Source of the DNA: Stenotrophomonas cyclobalanopsidis
GTDB taxonomy: Bacteria > Pseudomonadota > Gammaproteobacteria > Xanthomonadales > Xanthomonadaceae
Assembly (NCBI RefSeq): GCF_008710035.1
Contig: NZ_VYKI01000024.1
Location: forward strand, 15,507 to 51,625
Length of the DNA stretch: 36,119 nt
Direction of reading: 5' to 3'
Shown: piece by piece, positions 8,121-17,911 of the stretch
Layout: each line of letters opens with the position of its first letter
Numbering within the stretch: position 1 is the stretch's first letter
Program-made: the position numbers and the translations under genes
Notes under the pieces: model-generated
Database searches by the model: none
Told to the model about the DNA's origin: nothing
The model's input: the letters and a program-made list of their open reading frames with translations, nothing else

Positions 8121-9992
8121 ATGTCCGCAAATGAATCCTCCGCAGGCGCACGCCCCGGACGCGCTGAAACCCCACCGGCCGATCATTGGCAGCGCTGGGC
8201 AAACACCTCGCACGCCGCTGCGCCCACGCTTGTCGCGGTCTCCTCCGCACCGGCCGATGCGGGTGGCAGCCTGGGCACGCCGCCGCCGCTGCCCTCCGCG
8301 CTGATCGACGCAGGCAACGGCAACGAAGCACCCGGCGCCTCCGATTCGCCGTACCGCGTGTTGATCGTCGAAGACGACCGTGCCCAGGCCCTGTTCGCGC
8401 AGAGCGTGCTACACGGTGCCGGCATGCAGGCCGAGGTGCTGTCCGATGCCGATGGCGTGCAGCAGGCGATCCGCGAGCTGCGCCCCGACCTGATCCTGAT
8501 GGACCTGCACCTGCCGGGCCTCGATGGCATGCGCCTGACCGCGATGATCCGCCAGCAGCCTGGCATGCAGCTGCTGCCGATCGTCTTCCTCAGCGGCGAC
8601 CCGGACCCGGAGCGCCAGTTCGAAGTGCTCGACAGCGGCGCCGATGATTACCTGAGCAAGCCGATCCGCCCGCGCCACCTGATCGCGGCCGTGGCCAACC
8701 GCATCCGTCGCGCCCGCGCGCAGGCCGCCACCCTGCCCGGCGCCAACGGCGCACCGGCCACCAGCAACCCGGAAACCGGCCTGCCGACCCGCCACCACGT
8801 GCTGCAGCAGCTGAATGCAGCGCTGCAGGATGGCAACCGTGGCGGCGCGTTCTTCGTGGAGATCTCCAGCGCGCTGGGCCTGCGCGAGCGCTATGGCTAT
8901 GCCGCCTTCGAGCGGCTGATGGTGCAGGCCGGCCAACGCCTGGCCGAAGCCGGCCACCCGCACCTGCTGGCACGCCTGAACGACAACAGCTTCCTGCTGC
9001 TGGCCCGCGGCGCCGACGAGGAAAGCCTGGAGGGCATCGCCGCCGCACTGCGCGAGCAGCTGTCCGCGCGTGCCTTCGTCATCCGCGACGATGAATCGGT
9101 GCACCTGCGCGGCGTGGTCGGCTATGCGCCGCTGTCGCCGGGCTTCGACGATGCCAACAGCGCGCTGGAAGCCATTGAACGCACCACCCTGCAGGCGCGC
9201 CTGCTGACCGCCGGCGTGGCCGGCCACGTGCATCGCCAGGCGGTGACCGAGCAGGAACACCTGGCCCTGCTGGAAGGCCAGCTGGAACTGGCCTACCAGC
9301 CGATCGTGGCCGTGGCAGGCGGCGATACCGCGCAGTACCAGCTGCTGCTGCGCCTGCGCCAGGCCGATGGCACCGTGCTCACCGCCGGCCAGGTCATTCC
9401 GGCCGCCGAAGCCGCGGGCCGCATCGCCGATCTGGACCAGCAGGTGCTGGAACATGCGATGGGCCTGCTCGACCTGTACCGCCACGCGACCCAGCCGCTG
9501 AACCTGTTCGTCTCGCAGTCGCTGCGTACGCTGCAGCGCGATGCGTTCGCCGACTGGCTGCTGGAATCGCTGCAGCAGCGCGACCTGCCCGGCACCGCAC
9601 TGGTGATCGACGTGCGCCTGCCCGATGCGCTCATCCACACCGTGCCGCTGCAGCAGTTCTGCCAGCGCATGGCCAGTGCCGGCGTTCGCTTCTGCCTGAG
9701 CCAGTTCGAGCCGGGCAGCGAAGCCGATGCCCTGCTCACCCAGCTGCCGCTGTCGTTCGTGCGCATGGCCGCGCGCTTCTCCAGCAGCCACTCCAATCCG
9801 GGCACCCGCGAGGAACTGCGTCGGGCGATCGATCGCGCACACGCCGCAGGCCTGCAGATCATCGGCCAGCAGATCGAGGATCCGCAGGCAGCGGCGGCGA
9901 TGTGGGTCGGCGGCGTGGACTACATCCAGGGCAACATGGTGCAGTCGGCAGGCAGCGACCTGAACTTCGACTTCCACAACGCGGTGCTCTGA
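8121..9992 (+). CDS. Response regulator with degenerate GGDEF and EAL domains
   Basis: A 623-residue protein: a disordered N-terminus to about residue 70, a receiver (about 75-195) with the acidic pair VEDD, phospho-acceptor in LILMDLHLPG and conserved lysine in YLSKPI, then GGDEF- and EAL-like domains. Both output domains look catalytically dead. The GGDEF site reads LNDNSF. The EAL signature reads QLLLRL, and other EAL metal or catalytic motifs are replaced (VIDVRLPD, LSQFEPGSEA, IGQQIEDP). This resembles FimX-type c-di-GMP receptors rather than enzymes. ATG 8121 has AGGAG at 8111-8115; a GTG at 8118 is too close. The stop is immediately followed by the GTG start of a hybrid kinase, so the two form a signalling unit. 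Confidence 0.88.
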   Translation: MSANESSAGARPGRAETPPADHWQRWANTSHAAAPTLVAVSSAPADAGGSLGTPPPLPSALIDAGNGNEAPGASDSPYRVLIVEDDRAQALFAQSVLHGAGMQAEVLSDADGVQQAIRELRPDLILMDLHLPGLDGMRLTAMIRQQPGMQLLPIVFLSGDPDPERQFEVLDSGADDYLSKPIRPRHLIAAVANRIRRARAQAATLPGANGAPATSNPETGLPTRHHVLQQLNAALQDGNRGGAFFVEISSALGLRERYGYAAFERLMVQAGQRLAEAGHPHLLARLNDNSFLLLARGADEESLEGIAAALREQLSARAFVIRDDESVHLRGVVGYAPLSPGFDDANSALEAIERTTLQARLLTAGVAGHVHRQAVTEQEHLALLEGQLELAYQPIVAVAGGDTAQYQLLLRLRQADGTVLTAGQVIPAAEAAGRIADLDQQVLEHAMGLLDLYRHATQPLNLFVSQSLRTLQRDAFADWLLESLQQRDLPGTALVIDVRLPDALIHTVPLQQFCQRMASAGVRFCLSQFEPGSEADALLTQLPLSFVRMAARFSSSHSNPGTREELRRAIDRAHAAGLQIIGQQIEDPQAAAAMWVGGVDYIQGNMVQSAGSDLNFDFHNAVL

Positions 9993-12202
<2,210 letters not shown>

Positions 12203-12206
<4 letters not shown>

Positions 12207-12293
12207 CGTCGAGCCATGCTCGACGACCTCCTTGTAGAGTCGAGCCATGCTCGACTGCTGTTGGTAGATGCAGTCGAGCAAGCTCGACTCTAC
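12203..12293. repeat. Cluster of three SMAG elements after the kinase gene
   Basis: Plus-strand elements at 12203-12222 and 12234-12255 share the stem GTCGAGC-CAT-GCTCGAC. An inverted element at 12273-12293 has the AGC/GCT-type loop. The first GTAG contains the kinase stop codon (12204-12206). The cluster ends 16 bp before the bfr fragment. Confidence 0.9.
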
Positions 12294-12309
12294 CCGCAGC
12301 GCCGCTGGA

Positions 12310-12454
12310 TCAGTCTTCCAGCTTGCTCAGCAGGTACTTCGGCTCGCCGATGCGCTCGACCAGGTCCAGCTGGGTTTCCAGCCAATCAATGTGCTCTTCC
12401 TCGGCATCGAGAATGCTGGTGAACAACGAACGGCTCACGTAGTCGCTCACCGAA
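12310..12454 (-). pseudogene. Duplicated 3' fragment of bfr
   Basis: These 145 bp repeat the last 145 bp of the intact bfr gene (12507-12651), including the stop codon, with four differences. Three are synonymous and one changes Gly to Ser. There is no start codon or ribosome binding site for the fragment, and it ends abruptly at a SMAG half-element. It encodes only the last 47 residues of a bacterioferritin, so it is not functional alone. Confidence 0.93.
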
Positions 12455-12475
12455 GTCGAGCCTGCTCGACTCTAC
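12455..12475 (-). repeat. SMAG element at the bfr duplication breakpoint
   Basis: GTCGAGC-CT-GCTCGAC followed by TCTAC. It begins on the base after homology between the bfr fragment and intact bfr ends. Confidence 0.88.
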
Positions 12476-12506
12476 ATGCCCACGCGCATCGCGCAGCCCG
12501 GTTGAA

Positions 12507-12977
12507 TCAGTCTTCCAGCTTGCTCAGCAGGTACTTCGGCTCGCCGATGCGCTCGACCAGATCCAGCTGGGTTTCCAGCCAATCAATGTGCTCTTCCTCT
12601 GCATCGAGGATGCTGGTGAACAACGAACGGCTCACGTAGTCGCCCACCGAATCGGCATGCGCCACGGCGTTGCGCAGCAGCGCCACCGCATCCTGCTCCA
12701 GCGAGAGGTCACACTGCAGCATCTCCGGCGGGTTCTCGCCGATGCGCAGCTTGCCCAGCGCCTGGAAGTTCGGCAGGCCTTCGAGGAACAGGATGCGATC
12801 GGACAGCGCGTCGGCGCGCTTCATCGCATGGATCGATTCCTTGTACTCGTACTCGGCCAGTTCCTTGATGCCCCAGTTCTTGAACATCTTGGCGTGCAGG
12901 AAGTACTGGTTGATCGCGGTCAGCTCGTTGAAGAGGACCTTGTTGAGGAATTCGATGACCTTGGTGTCGCCCTTCAT
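12507..12977 (-). CDS. bfr: Bacterioferritin, heme-type with atypical ferroxidase site
   Basis: A 156-residue bacterioferritin that aligns end to end with E. coli Bfr from MKGDTKVI to the [12 protein letters not shown] tail. It stores iron in a 24-mer. Met52, the heme ligand, is present in [10 protein letters not shown]. However, two ferroxidase ligands of canonical Bfr are changed: Glu51 is Ala and His54 is Arg. Glu18 and the late EEEHIDW motif remain. This resembles heme-binding subunits that partner a ferroxidase-competent second subunit in some bacteria. ATG 12977 has AGGAG eight bases upstream. bfd lies upstream on the same strand, 141 bp away. Confidence 0.93.
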   Translation of the reverse strand: MKGDTKVIEFLNKVLFNELTAINQYFLHAKMFKNWGIKELAEYEYKESIHAMKRADALSDRILFLEGLPNFQALGKLRIGENPPEMLQCDLSLEQDAVALLRNAVAHADSVGDYVSRSLFTSILDAEEEHIDWLETQLDLVERIGEPKYLLSKLED

Positions 12978-13008
12978 GGGAATGCTCCTGCACGCTGAAA
13001 ACGCAGGC

Positions 13009-13036
13009 ACTGTATCGCTTTGAAGCCGCGCGTGAA
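13009..13036 (-). promoter_or_regulatory. Possible sigma-70 promoter of bfr
   Basis: On the minus strand TTCACG (13036-13031) and TACAGT (13014-13009) are 16 bp apart, about 32 bp before the bfr start. The match is moderate. Confidence 0.4.
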
Positions 13037-13118
13037 GGAACGCGAATCGTGCGCATTGGCCTGCGCGGCCAGCGGCGGAACGTCAGGGTCGCGGCGTCAT
13101 GGCGCCGCGGGGTGCGGC

Positions 13119-13325
13119 TCAGGCAGCCTGCAGGCCGAGAACGGGCAGCGGCAGGTCGTGGGTGGCCCGTGCCTTGGCCAGCAGGTCGCCGGCCATGTCC
13201 AGGCAGGAACCGCAGGTGGCGCCGCAACCGGTACGCATGGTCAGCTCGCCCACCGTGGTGACGCCATGGCTGGCGGCCTCGCGGATCTGGTGGTCGGTGA
13301 CTCCGTTGCAGATGCAGACGTACAC
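13119..13325 (-). CDS. bfd: Bacterioferritin-associated ferredoxin Bfd
   Basis: A 68-residue [2Fe-2S] protein that reduces the bacterioferritin core and so releases stored iron. Cys4, Cys6, Cys38 and Cys41 are at the canonical Bfd positions (MYVCICNGVTD and CGATCGSC); Cys34 is extra. The start is GTG at 13325, fixed by family length because the sequence right before it has no clear ribosome binding site. Upstream lies a Fur-like inverted repeat (13381-13418), consistent with induction during iron starvation. The gene precedes bfr, its partner. Confidence 0.95.
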   Translation of the reverse strand: MYVCICNGVTDHQIREAASHGVTTVGELTMRTGCGATCGSCLDMAGDLLAKARATHDLPLPVLGLQAA

Positions 13326-13380
13326 AGGCAGGAACCGGGCTGACAGGCCAGAAGCGACCTGGTGCCCATTCCAATGGAAA

Positions 13381-13418
13381 CGAGAATGGTTGTCAATCAG
13401 ATAGCTGAACCATTCTCG
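13381..13418. promoter_or_regulatory. Fur-like inverted repeat upstream of bfd
   Basis: CGAGAATGGTT (13381-13391) and AACCATTCTCG (13408-13418) form a perfect 11-bp inverted repeat with a 16-base spacer. Each arm contains GAGAAT or ATTCTC, like half sites of Fur boxes, and the left arm extends to GAGAATGGTTGTC, which resembles the Fur 7-1-7 site. It is 56-93 bp upstream of the bfd start, between bfd and the end of rppH. Confidence 0.6.
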
Positions 13419-13433
13419 CTACCGTTCATCCAC

Positions 13434-14054
13434 TCAACTGGAAGGCCCGTCGCCCTGCACCTTGCGTGGCCAGTAGCCCTTGCTGCGCGGGCGCTTGCGC
13501 GGGCGGTCATGGCCTGCGGTATTGCCCGGCATCCAGGCCTCGGCCGCGGTCTTGGGCATGGCGGTCACGCCCTGCCCGGCTACGCCGCGCGCCAGAGGCG
13601 CCAAGTGGCGCAAGGCACGCGCATAGACCCCACGCTTGAACATCACCACGTGCTCGACCGGGTACCAGAAGTCGACCCAGCGCCAGTTGTCGAACTCGGG
13701 CGAGTCGGTATGGTCCAGCCGCACATGCGATTCATCGCCGGTGAGGCGCAGCAGGAACCAGACCTGCTTCTGGCCGATGCAGACCTGCCGCTCGTTACGG
13801 CGGATGGCCCGGGCCGGCAGCTTGTAGCGCAGCCAACCCGGTGTCGCCCCGAGCACTTCTACGTGCTCGGGCAGCAGGCCGGTCTCTTCCTGCAATTCAC
13901 GATACATGGCCTCGACCGGGGTCTCGTCGGTGTTCATGCCACCCTGCGGGAACTGCCAGCCATCCCGGCGCACGCGTCGTGCCCAGAACACCTGCCCGTC
14001 CTGCCGCATCAGCACGATGCCGACGTTCGGTCGATAGCCGTCCGGATCGATCAC
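13434..14054 (-). CDS. rppH: RNA pyrophosphohydrolase RppH
   Basis: A 206-residue Nudix enzyme that removes pyrophosphate from 5'-triphosphate mRNA and so starts decay. It begins with [15 protein letters not shown], the RppH signature, and carries the Nudix box [20 protein letters not shown] at about residues 38-57, then YDLP-like [10 protein letters not shown] and the [10 protein letters not shown] strand. The C-terminal tail from about residue 160 is basic and poorly conserved ([10 protein letters not shown]), longer than in E. coli. The GTG start at 14054 has AGGAG eight bases upstream. The gene diverges from the tRNA genes. Confidence 0.93.
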   Translation of the reverse strand: MIDPDGYRPNVGIVLMRQDGQVFWARRVRRDGWQFPQGGMNTDETPVEAMYRELQEETGLLPEHVEVLGATPGWLRYKLPARAIRRNERQVCIGQKQVWFLLRLTGDESHVRLDHTDSPEFDNWRWVDFWYPVEHVVMFKRGVYARALRHLAPLARGVAGQGVTAMPKTAAEAWMPGNTAGHDRPRKRPRSKGYWPRKVQGDGPSS

Positions 14055-14132
14055 GATGCGGACTCCTAAGAAAATCTACTGGTCGGGACTATCCCATGCC
14101 GTCTGTCGGCCCACAAGCTCGGCACAAAAGTG

Positions 14133-14161
14133 TTGACAGGTCCGATACACATGAGCAGAAT
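14133..14161 (+). promoter_or_regulatory. Sigma-70 promoter for the tRNA genes
   Basis: TTGACA at 14133-14138 and CAGAAT at 14156-14161 are 17 bp apart. The -10 box ends 14 bp before tRNA-Met. Confidence 0.7.
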
Positions 14162-14175
14162 AGCGGGCTCACCAA

Positions 14176-14252
14176 GGCTATGTAGCTCAGCCGGTTAGAG
14201 CACAGCACTCATAATGCTGGGGTCGGTGGTTCGAGTCCACCCATAGCCACCA
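14176..14252 (+). tRNA. tRNA-Met (CAU), elongator type
   Basis: The 77-base gene has acceptor stem GGCTATG/CATAGCC, anticodon stem CAGCA/TGCTG with loop CTCATAA, T loop TTCGAGT and encoded CCA. The first pair G-C and overall sequence match elongator tRNA-Met rather than initiator or Ile2. Confidence 0.95.
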
Positions 14253-14253
14253 C

Positions 14254-14276
14254 ACTGAAAATCAAGTTGTTTTTCA
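14254..14276 (+). other. Hairpin in the spacer between the tRNA genes
   Basis: CTGAAAA and TTTTTCAG pair around a short loop just after the tRNA-Met CCA. It may guide 3' processing of a shared transcript. Confidence 0.45.
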
Positions 14277-14310
14277 GCGTGAAAAGTGAGAAAATAATTT
14301 GACGTTACAT

Positions 14311-14384
14311 TGCCCCTTAGCCAAGCGGTAAGGCACCTGACTCTGACTCAGGCATCGGTGGTTCGAATCCATCAGGGGCAGCCA
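14311..14384 (+). tRNA. tRNA-Gln (CUG)
   Basis: The 74-base gene has acceptor stem TGCCCCT/AGGGGCA, anticodon stem CCTGA/TCAGG around CTCTGAC (anticodon CUG), T arm GGTTCGAATCC and encoded CCA. It lies 58 bp after tRNA-Met and is probably co-transcribed with it. Confidence 0.95.
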
Positions 14385-14439
14385 AATAAAAAAGCAAGAA
14401 GCCAGATCGAAAGATCTGGCTTCTTGCTTTTTTATTTGG
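14382..14439 (+). terminator. Perfect 27-bp terminator stem overlapping the tRNA-Gln CCA
   Basis: The left arm (14382-14408) pairs without mismatch with the right arm (14413-14439) around the tetraloop GAAA. The arms begin CCAAATAAAAAAGC and end GCTTTTTTATTTGG, so the T-rich tract lies within the stem and CCA of tRNA-Gln is its first three bases. Confidence 0.9.
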
Positions 14440-14636
14440 TCGCGCATTCCACCTTAGCCCCGCGCCTGTCGGCGCGCCCCTTGAACATCAAGGGGGCTCC
14501 TCTCCAGAGAGAACCCTGGGGTCGGATCCTTATCCGCAGGGAAAGGCTCTGATCTGACCCCACCCTTCCGACATGAGAGACTGCGGGAAGTGCCGGCTGC
14601 TGGCCGGCAACCACGAAATGCCTGGTCCCAAACGAC
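14440..14636. repeat. Palindrome-rich spacer between tRNA-Gln and rpsI
   Basis: No gene is seen. The spacer has a perfect 8-bp hairpin at 14477-14495 (CCCCTTGA/TCAAGGGG), the second-family repeat GGGGTCGGATCC...GATCTGACCCC at 14518-14561, and a TGCCGGC/GCCGGCA hairpin at 14591-14609. Confidence 0.65.
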
Positions 14637-14662
14637 AAAAGCCCGGCCGAAGCCGGGCTTTT
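14637..14662 (-). terminator. Intrinsic terminator of rplM-rpsI
   Basis: AAAAGCCCGGC and GCCGGGCTTTT form an 11-bp stem with loop CGAA. On the minus strand it follows the rpsI stop by about 50 bases. The flanking A and T tracts make it bidirectional. Confidence 0.85.
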
Positions 14663-14711
14663 GCTTTTCCAACCAGCGGGCTCCCGAGGGAGCCCAACCA
14701 GGCGCGATGGA

Positions 14712-15104
14712 TCAGCGCTTGGAGAACTGGGTGGCGCGGCGGGCCTTGTGCAGACCGACCTTCTTACGCTCGACTTCACGGGCGTCACGGGTCATGAAGC
14801 CAGCCTTGCGCAGCTCGGACTTCAGGGTCTCGTCGTACTCGACCAGAGCACGAGCGATGCCCAGACGGATCGCACCGGCCTGGCCGGTGGTGCCGCCGCC
14901 AGCGGCGGTGACCAAGATGTCGAAGCTTTCGGTGTTCTTGGTCAGCTCGAGCGGCTGGCGCACGATCATGCGCGCGGTCTCACGACCGAAGAACTCGTCC
15001 AGCGGACGGCCATTGACGGTGATGTTGCCCGAACCCTTGCGCAGGAACACGCGAGCGGTGGAGGACTTGCGGCGGCCAGTGCCGTAGTTTTGAGTGATAG
15101 CCAT
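14712..15104 (-). CDS. rpsI: 30S ribosomal protein S9
   Basis: The 130-residue protein has the full S9 pattern: [15 protein letters not shown] at the N-terminus, [14 protein letters not shown], a [19 protein letters not shown] core and the basic tail [18 protein letters not shown], whose final SKR contacts P-site tRNA. Only two bases separate its ATG from the rplM stop, so it is translated from the rplM-rpsI operon. Length matches the family exactly. Confidence 0.98.
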   Translation of the reverse strand: MAITQNYGTGRRKSSTARVFLRKGSGNITVNGRPLDEFFGRETARMIVRQPLELTKNTESFDILVTAAGGGTTGQAGAIRLGIARALVEYDETLKSELRKAGFMTRDAREVERKKVGLHKARRATQFSKR

Positions 15105-15106
15105 GA

Positions 15107-15535
15107 TTAGATATCCAGAACCTGCGGCTGCTGTGCGGCGTGCGGATGCTCAGTGCCGGCGTAGACCTTGAGCTTGCGGTACATCTGGCGACCCAGCGGG
15201 CCCTTCGGCAGCATGCCCTTGACGGCAGTCTCGATGACGCGCTCCGGGTGACGCTCCAGCGCCTGTGCCAGGGACTCGGTCTTCAGGTTGCCGATGTAAC
15301 CGGTGAAACGGTGATACATCTTGTCCTGCAGCTTCTTGCCGGTGACGACAATCTTTTCTGCATTGATGACGACCAGGTAGTCGCCCGTATCAACGTGGGG
15401 GGTGTAGACCGGCTTGTGCTTGCCGCGCAGACGGCGGGCCAGCTCGGTGGCGAGACGGCCCAGGGTCTTGCCCTCGGCGTCGACGAGGTACCAGTCGCGC
15501 TGGACGGTCTCGTTCTTGGCAGTGAAAGTGCTCAT
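15107..15535 (-). CDS. rplM: 50S ribosomal protein L13
   Basis: A 142-residue L13, an early-assembling 50S protein. Recognised from [18 protein letters not shown] at the start, the [16 protein letters not shown] strand, [11 protein letters not shown], and the [19 protein letters not shown] motif near the C-terminus. The start is ATG 15535 by family alignment; its ribosome binding site is weak. In E. coli L13 represses its own operon through the mRNA leader, so the hairpin in the leader here could have a similar role. Confidence 0.98.
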   Translation of the reverse strand: MSTFTAKNETVQRDWYLVDAEGKTLGRLATELARRLRGKHKPVYTPHVDTGDYLVVINAEKIVVTGKKLQDKMYHRFTGYIGNLKTESLAQALERHPERVIETAVKGMLPKGPLGRQMYRKLKVYAGTEHPHAAQQPQVLDI

Positions 15536-15565
15536 GAAGAACTCTAGGTTAGGTCGGGCTCATTG

Positions 15566-15582
15566 CGGCGAAAGGCTCGCCG
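15566..15582 (-). promoter_or_regulatory. Hairpin in the rplM mRNA leader
   Basis: CGGCGA and TCGCCG form a 6-bp stem about 30 bases before the rplM start. It may be part of an L13 autoregulatory site, by analogy with E. coli. No sequence match to a known leader motif was established. Confidence 0.35.
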
Positions 15583-15626
15583 GAACTCTGCCACGCGTTG
15601 TGAAAAGGTGAAGCGTAAGAGGCGGG

Positions 15627-15655
15627 ATTGTACTCACCCTGGCGGCCGGGTGCAA
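15627..15655 (-). promoter_or_regulatory. Sigma-70 promoter of rplM-rpsI
   Basis: On the minus strand TTGCAC (15655-15650) and TACAAT (15632-15627) are 17 bp apart, about 90 bp before the rplM start. It faces away from coq7. Confidence 0.75.
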
Positions 15656-15731
15656 GCCAGACCCCGTACCGGGTTGGCAGGGGGCCGGGGCCGGGCGAGA
15701 ATCGGGGGTCCCCCGCCCCGCCCATGCCGCC

Positions 15732-16376
15732 ATGACCGTGCTCCGCCAGACCACCCCGCTGGACCACCTGCTGACCGAGGCGCAGCGCGCCCTGGACACG
15801 GTGTTCGGCAACCCGCCGGCATCGCGCCCCTACCCGGCCGCCGATACCGATGAGCCGGGCATGGACACGGCGCAGCGCCGCCACGCGGCCGGCCTGATGC
15901 GGATCAACCATGTCGGCGAGGTCTGCGCGCAGGGCCTGTACTTCGGCCAGGCCGCGGTCGCGCGCGACCCGTCCACCCGCGAGCACCTGCTGGAAGCGGC
16001 CCAGGAAGAGACCGACCACCTGGCCTGGTGCGCCACCCGCCTGGGCGAGCTGGACAGCCGCCCGAGCCTGTTCAACCCGCTCTGGTATGCCGGCAGCTAC
16101 ACCATCGGCACCCTGGCCGGGCTGCGCGGCGACGGCTGGAACCTGGGCTTCGTGGTCGAAACCGAACGCCAGGTGGAAGCCCATCTGGACGAGCATCTGG
16201 TCGACCTGCCGTCGGGCGACCTGCGCAGCCGCGCGGTCATCCGGGTGATGAAGGAAGACGAGGCCCGCCATGCCGACCACGCCGAGCAGGCCGGCGCGCG
16301 CCGCCTGCCGTTCCCGATTCCCGGCGCGATGGCGCTGGCATCGAAGGTGATGAAGCACATCGCTTACCGCATTTGA
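15732..16376 (+). CDS. coq7: Coq7-type 3-demethoxyubiquinol hydroxylase
   Basis: A 214-residue di-iron monooxygenase for the late hydroxylation step of ubiquinone synthesis. The carboxylate ligands are visible as [39 protein letters not shown] and [13 protein letters not shown], the two ExxH-type pairs of the Coq7 four-helix bundle. The N-terminal 40 residues are variable. ATG 15732 gives the usual length; an ATG eight bases upstream is out of frame. No strong ribosome binding site is seen. It diverges from rplM. Confidence 0.95.
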   Translation: MTVLRQTTPLDHLLTEAQRALDTVFGNPPASRPYPAADTDEPGMDTAQRRHAAGLMRINHVGEVCAQGLYFGQAAVARDPSTREHLLEAAQEETDHLAWCATRLGELDSRPSLFNPLWYAGSYTIGTLAGLRGDGWNLGFVVETERQVEAHLDEHLVDLPSGDLRSRAVIRVMKEDEARHADHAEQAGARRLPFPIPGAMALASKVMKHIAYRI

Positions 16377-16384
16377 ACGGCCGC

Positions 16385-16476
16385 CCCCACCAACGGTGGG
16401 GCCTACCAAAGAAGTGCGCCGGGGCCCGCCGGGCACGGCCCGGCCCTACCGGACGGTAGAGTCGAGCTTGCTCGAC
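16385..16476. repeat. Three GTAG palindromes between coq7 and the guanidinium exporter gene
   Basis: Two minus-strand elements, CCCCACC-AAC-GGTGGGG ending in CTAC (16385-16406) and GCCGGGC/GCCCGGC ending in CTAC (16428-16449), are followed by a plus-strand SMAG of the GTCGAGC-TT-GCTCGAC class (16456-16476). The last ends four bases from the stop of the exporter gene. Confidence 0.82.
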
Positions 16477-16479
16477 TGC

Positions 16480-16800
16480 TTAATTGGGCGAGACCAGCTT
16501 CAGGCCGATCACGCCGGCCACGATCAGGCCCACGCAGGCCAGGCGCGCCGGCGAGGCGCTGTCGTTGAACAGGAAGATGCCCAGCACCGCCACGCCCATG
16601 GCGCCGATACCGGTCCAGATGGCGTAGGCCGTGCCGACCGGAATGGACTTCATCGCCTGGCTCATCAGGAACAGGCTGATCAGCGCCGCGACCACGGTGG
16701 CGACGGTGGGCAGCGGCTTGCTGAAGCCTTCGGAGTACTTCATTCCGAGCGCGAAGCCGATTTCGAACAGGCCGGCCAGCAGCAGGTAGATCCAGGGCAT
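16480..16800 (-). CDS. sugE: SMR family guanidinium exporter (Gdx/SugE)
   Basis: A 106-residue four-helix small multidrug resistance protein. The essential glutamate is Glu13 in LLAGLFEIGF, and helix 3 carries GTAYAIWTGIGAMG. The KYSEGF loop after helix 1 is of the SugE/Gdx type, which exports guanidinium by proton antiport, rather than the EmrE type. ATG 16800 (MPWIYLLL) matches the family; upstream in-frame codons run into a terminator. I looked for a guanidine riboswitch in the leader and saw none. Confidence 0.9.
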   Translation of the reverse strand: MPWIYLLLAGLFEIGFALGMKYSEGFSKPLPTVATVVAALISLFLMSQAMKSIPVGTAYAIWTGIGAMGVAVLGIFLFNDSASPARLACVGLIVAGVIGLKLVSPN

Positions 16801-16836
16801 GAGTGGGGGCTCCTCACCTTGTTGAAGAAAAACAAA

Positions 16837-16864
16837 ACGGCCCGGTGTTTTCACACCGGGCCGT
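16837..16864 (-). terminator. Intrinsic terminator of speD
   Basis: ACGGCCCGGTGT and its complement form a perfect 12-bp stem with loop TTTC. On the minus strand it is followed by TTTTGTTTTTCTT. It lies after speD and ends about 36 bases before the exporter start. Confidence 0.88.
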
Positions 16865-16967
16865 GGGTCGGTACATCACCGTGGAACTGGAAACTGCGCT
16901 AAAACCGCGTTCCACGGGGCGGGTCGTCCCGCCTGGGTGGCGATGCCGGGGGCATCGCGCAAGGGTC

Positions 16968-17762
16968 TTATTCGGACAGGTTGCGGCCGTGGAACAGCTC
17001 TTCGATCTCGCGCTTGAGCAGCGCTTCGATCTTCATGCGTTCCTTGAACGACAGGTTCTTGGCCTTTTCCTCGAACAGGTACTGGTCCAGGTCGAAGTCC
17101 TTCAGGTGCATCTTCGTGTGGAAGATGTTTTCCTGGTAGACATTGACGTCGAACATCTCGTAACGCGACTTGATGTTCTTGGCCAGGAAGTTCTGGATCG
17201 AGTTGATCTTGTGATCGATGTAGTGCTTCTTGCCCTTCACATCGCGAGTGAAGCCACGGACGCGGTAGTCCATGATCACGATGTCCGATTCCAGGCTCTC
17301 GATCAGGTAGTTCAGGGCCTTCAGCGGCGAAATGACGCCACAGGTGGCCACGTCGATGTCAGCGCGGAACGTCGCGATACCTTCCTGCGGATGGGTCTCC
17401 GGGTAGGTGTGGACAGTGATGTGGCTCTTGTCCATGTGCGCGACCACGGCATCGGAGATCAGCTCCTTGCCGGCCTGCTTCTTGTCGATCACCGGCTCTT
17501 CGGAGATCAGGATCGTCACCGAGGCACCCTGCGGATCGTAGTCCTGGCGGGCCACGTTCAGGATGTTCGCGCCGATGATCTCGGCGACATCGGTCAAGAT
17601 TTGAGTCAGCCTGTCGGCGTTGTACTCTTCATCGATGTATTCAATGTAACGCTGACGCTCCTCTTCGGTGCGCGCGTAACACACGTCATAGATGTTGAAG
17701 CTCAGCGCCTTGGTGAGGTTGTTGAAACCCTGCAGCCTCAGGCGAGGCAACGGCTTGACCAC
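16968..17762 (-). CDS. speD: S-adenosylmethionine decarboxylase proenzyme
   Basis: A 264-residue enzyme of the E. coli SpeD class, which supplies the aminopropyl donor for spermidine. It self-cleaves at a serine to form the pyruvoyl group; here this is Ser113 in [12 protein letters not shown]. Other family blocks include [18 protein letters not shown] near the N-terminus, [19 protein letters not shown] and [20 protein letters not shown]. The start is GTG 17762, with AGGAA nine bases upstream and full family length. It diverges from clp and ends at its own terminator. Confidence 0.96.
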   Translation of the reverse strand: MVKPLPRLRLQGFNNLTKALSFNIYDVCYARTEEERQRYIEYIDEEYNADRLTQILTDVAEIIGANILNVARQDYDPQGASVTILISEEPVIDKKQAGKELISDAVVAHMDKSHITVHTYPETHPQEGIATFRADIDVATCGVISPLKALNYLIESLESDIVIMDYRVRGFTRDVKGKKHYIDHKINSIQNFLAKNIKSRYEMFDVNVYQENIFHTKMHLKDFDLDQYLFEEKAKNLSFKERMKIEALLKREIEELFHGRNLSE

Positions 17763-17845
17763 GGCGGTCGATTCCTGTGTAAGAAGGGAAAGGGGGAATT
17801 ATGGGGCAAAGTGTCCCCGGGGGGAACGTGAAGAGGTCACGACTC

Positions 17846-17860
17846 TGGCACACTATTTGC
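17846..17860 (+). promoter_or_regulatory. Sigma-54-like promoter upstream of clp
   Basis: TGGCACACTATTTGC matches the -24/-12 pattern TGGCAC-N5-TTGC with correct spacing. It lies about 50 bp before the clp start and is directly followed by an inverted repeat, TTAAC-N10-GTTAA (17863-17882). No activator site was recognised. Confidence 0.45.
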
Positions 17861-17911
17861 CCTTAACAGGTGCGCTGGTTAAGCTCCGCCATCGAACCTG
17901 TGAATCCGTTC

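Noticed and set aside
12268..12639. Plus-strand open frame spanning the bfr fragment and the end of bfr
   Set aside because: Its internal repeat only reflects the bfr duplication read on the wrong strand.
16801..16967. Guanidine riboswitch before the guanidinium exporter gene
   Set aside because: The leader holds the speD terminator and other plain hairpins; the conserved guanidine-I core was not found by eye.
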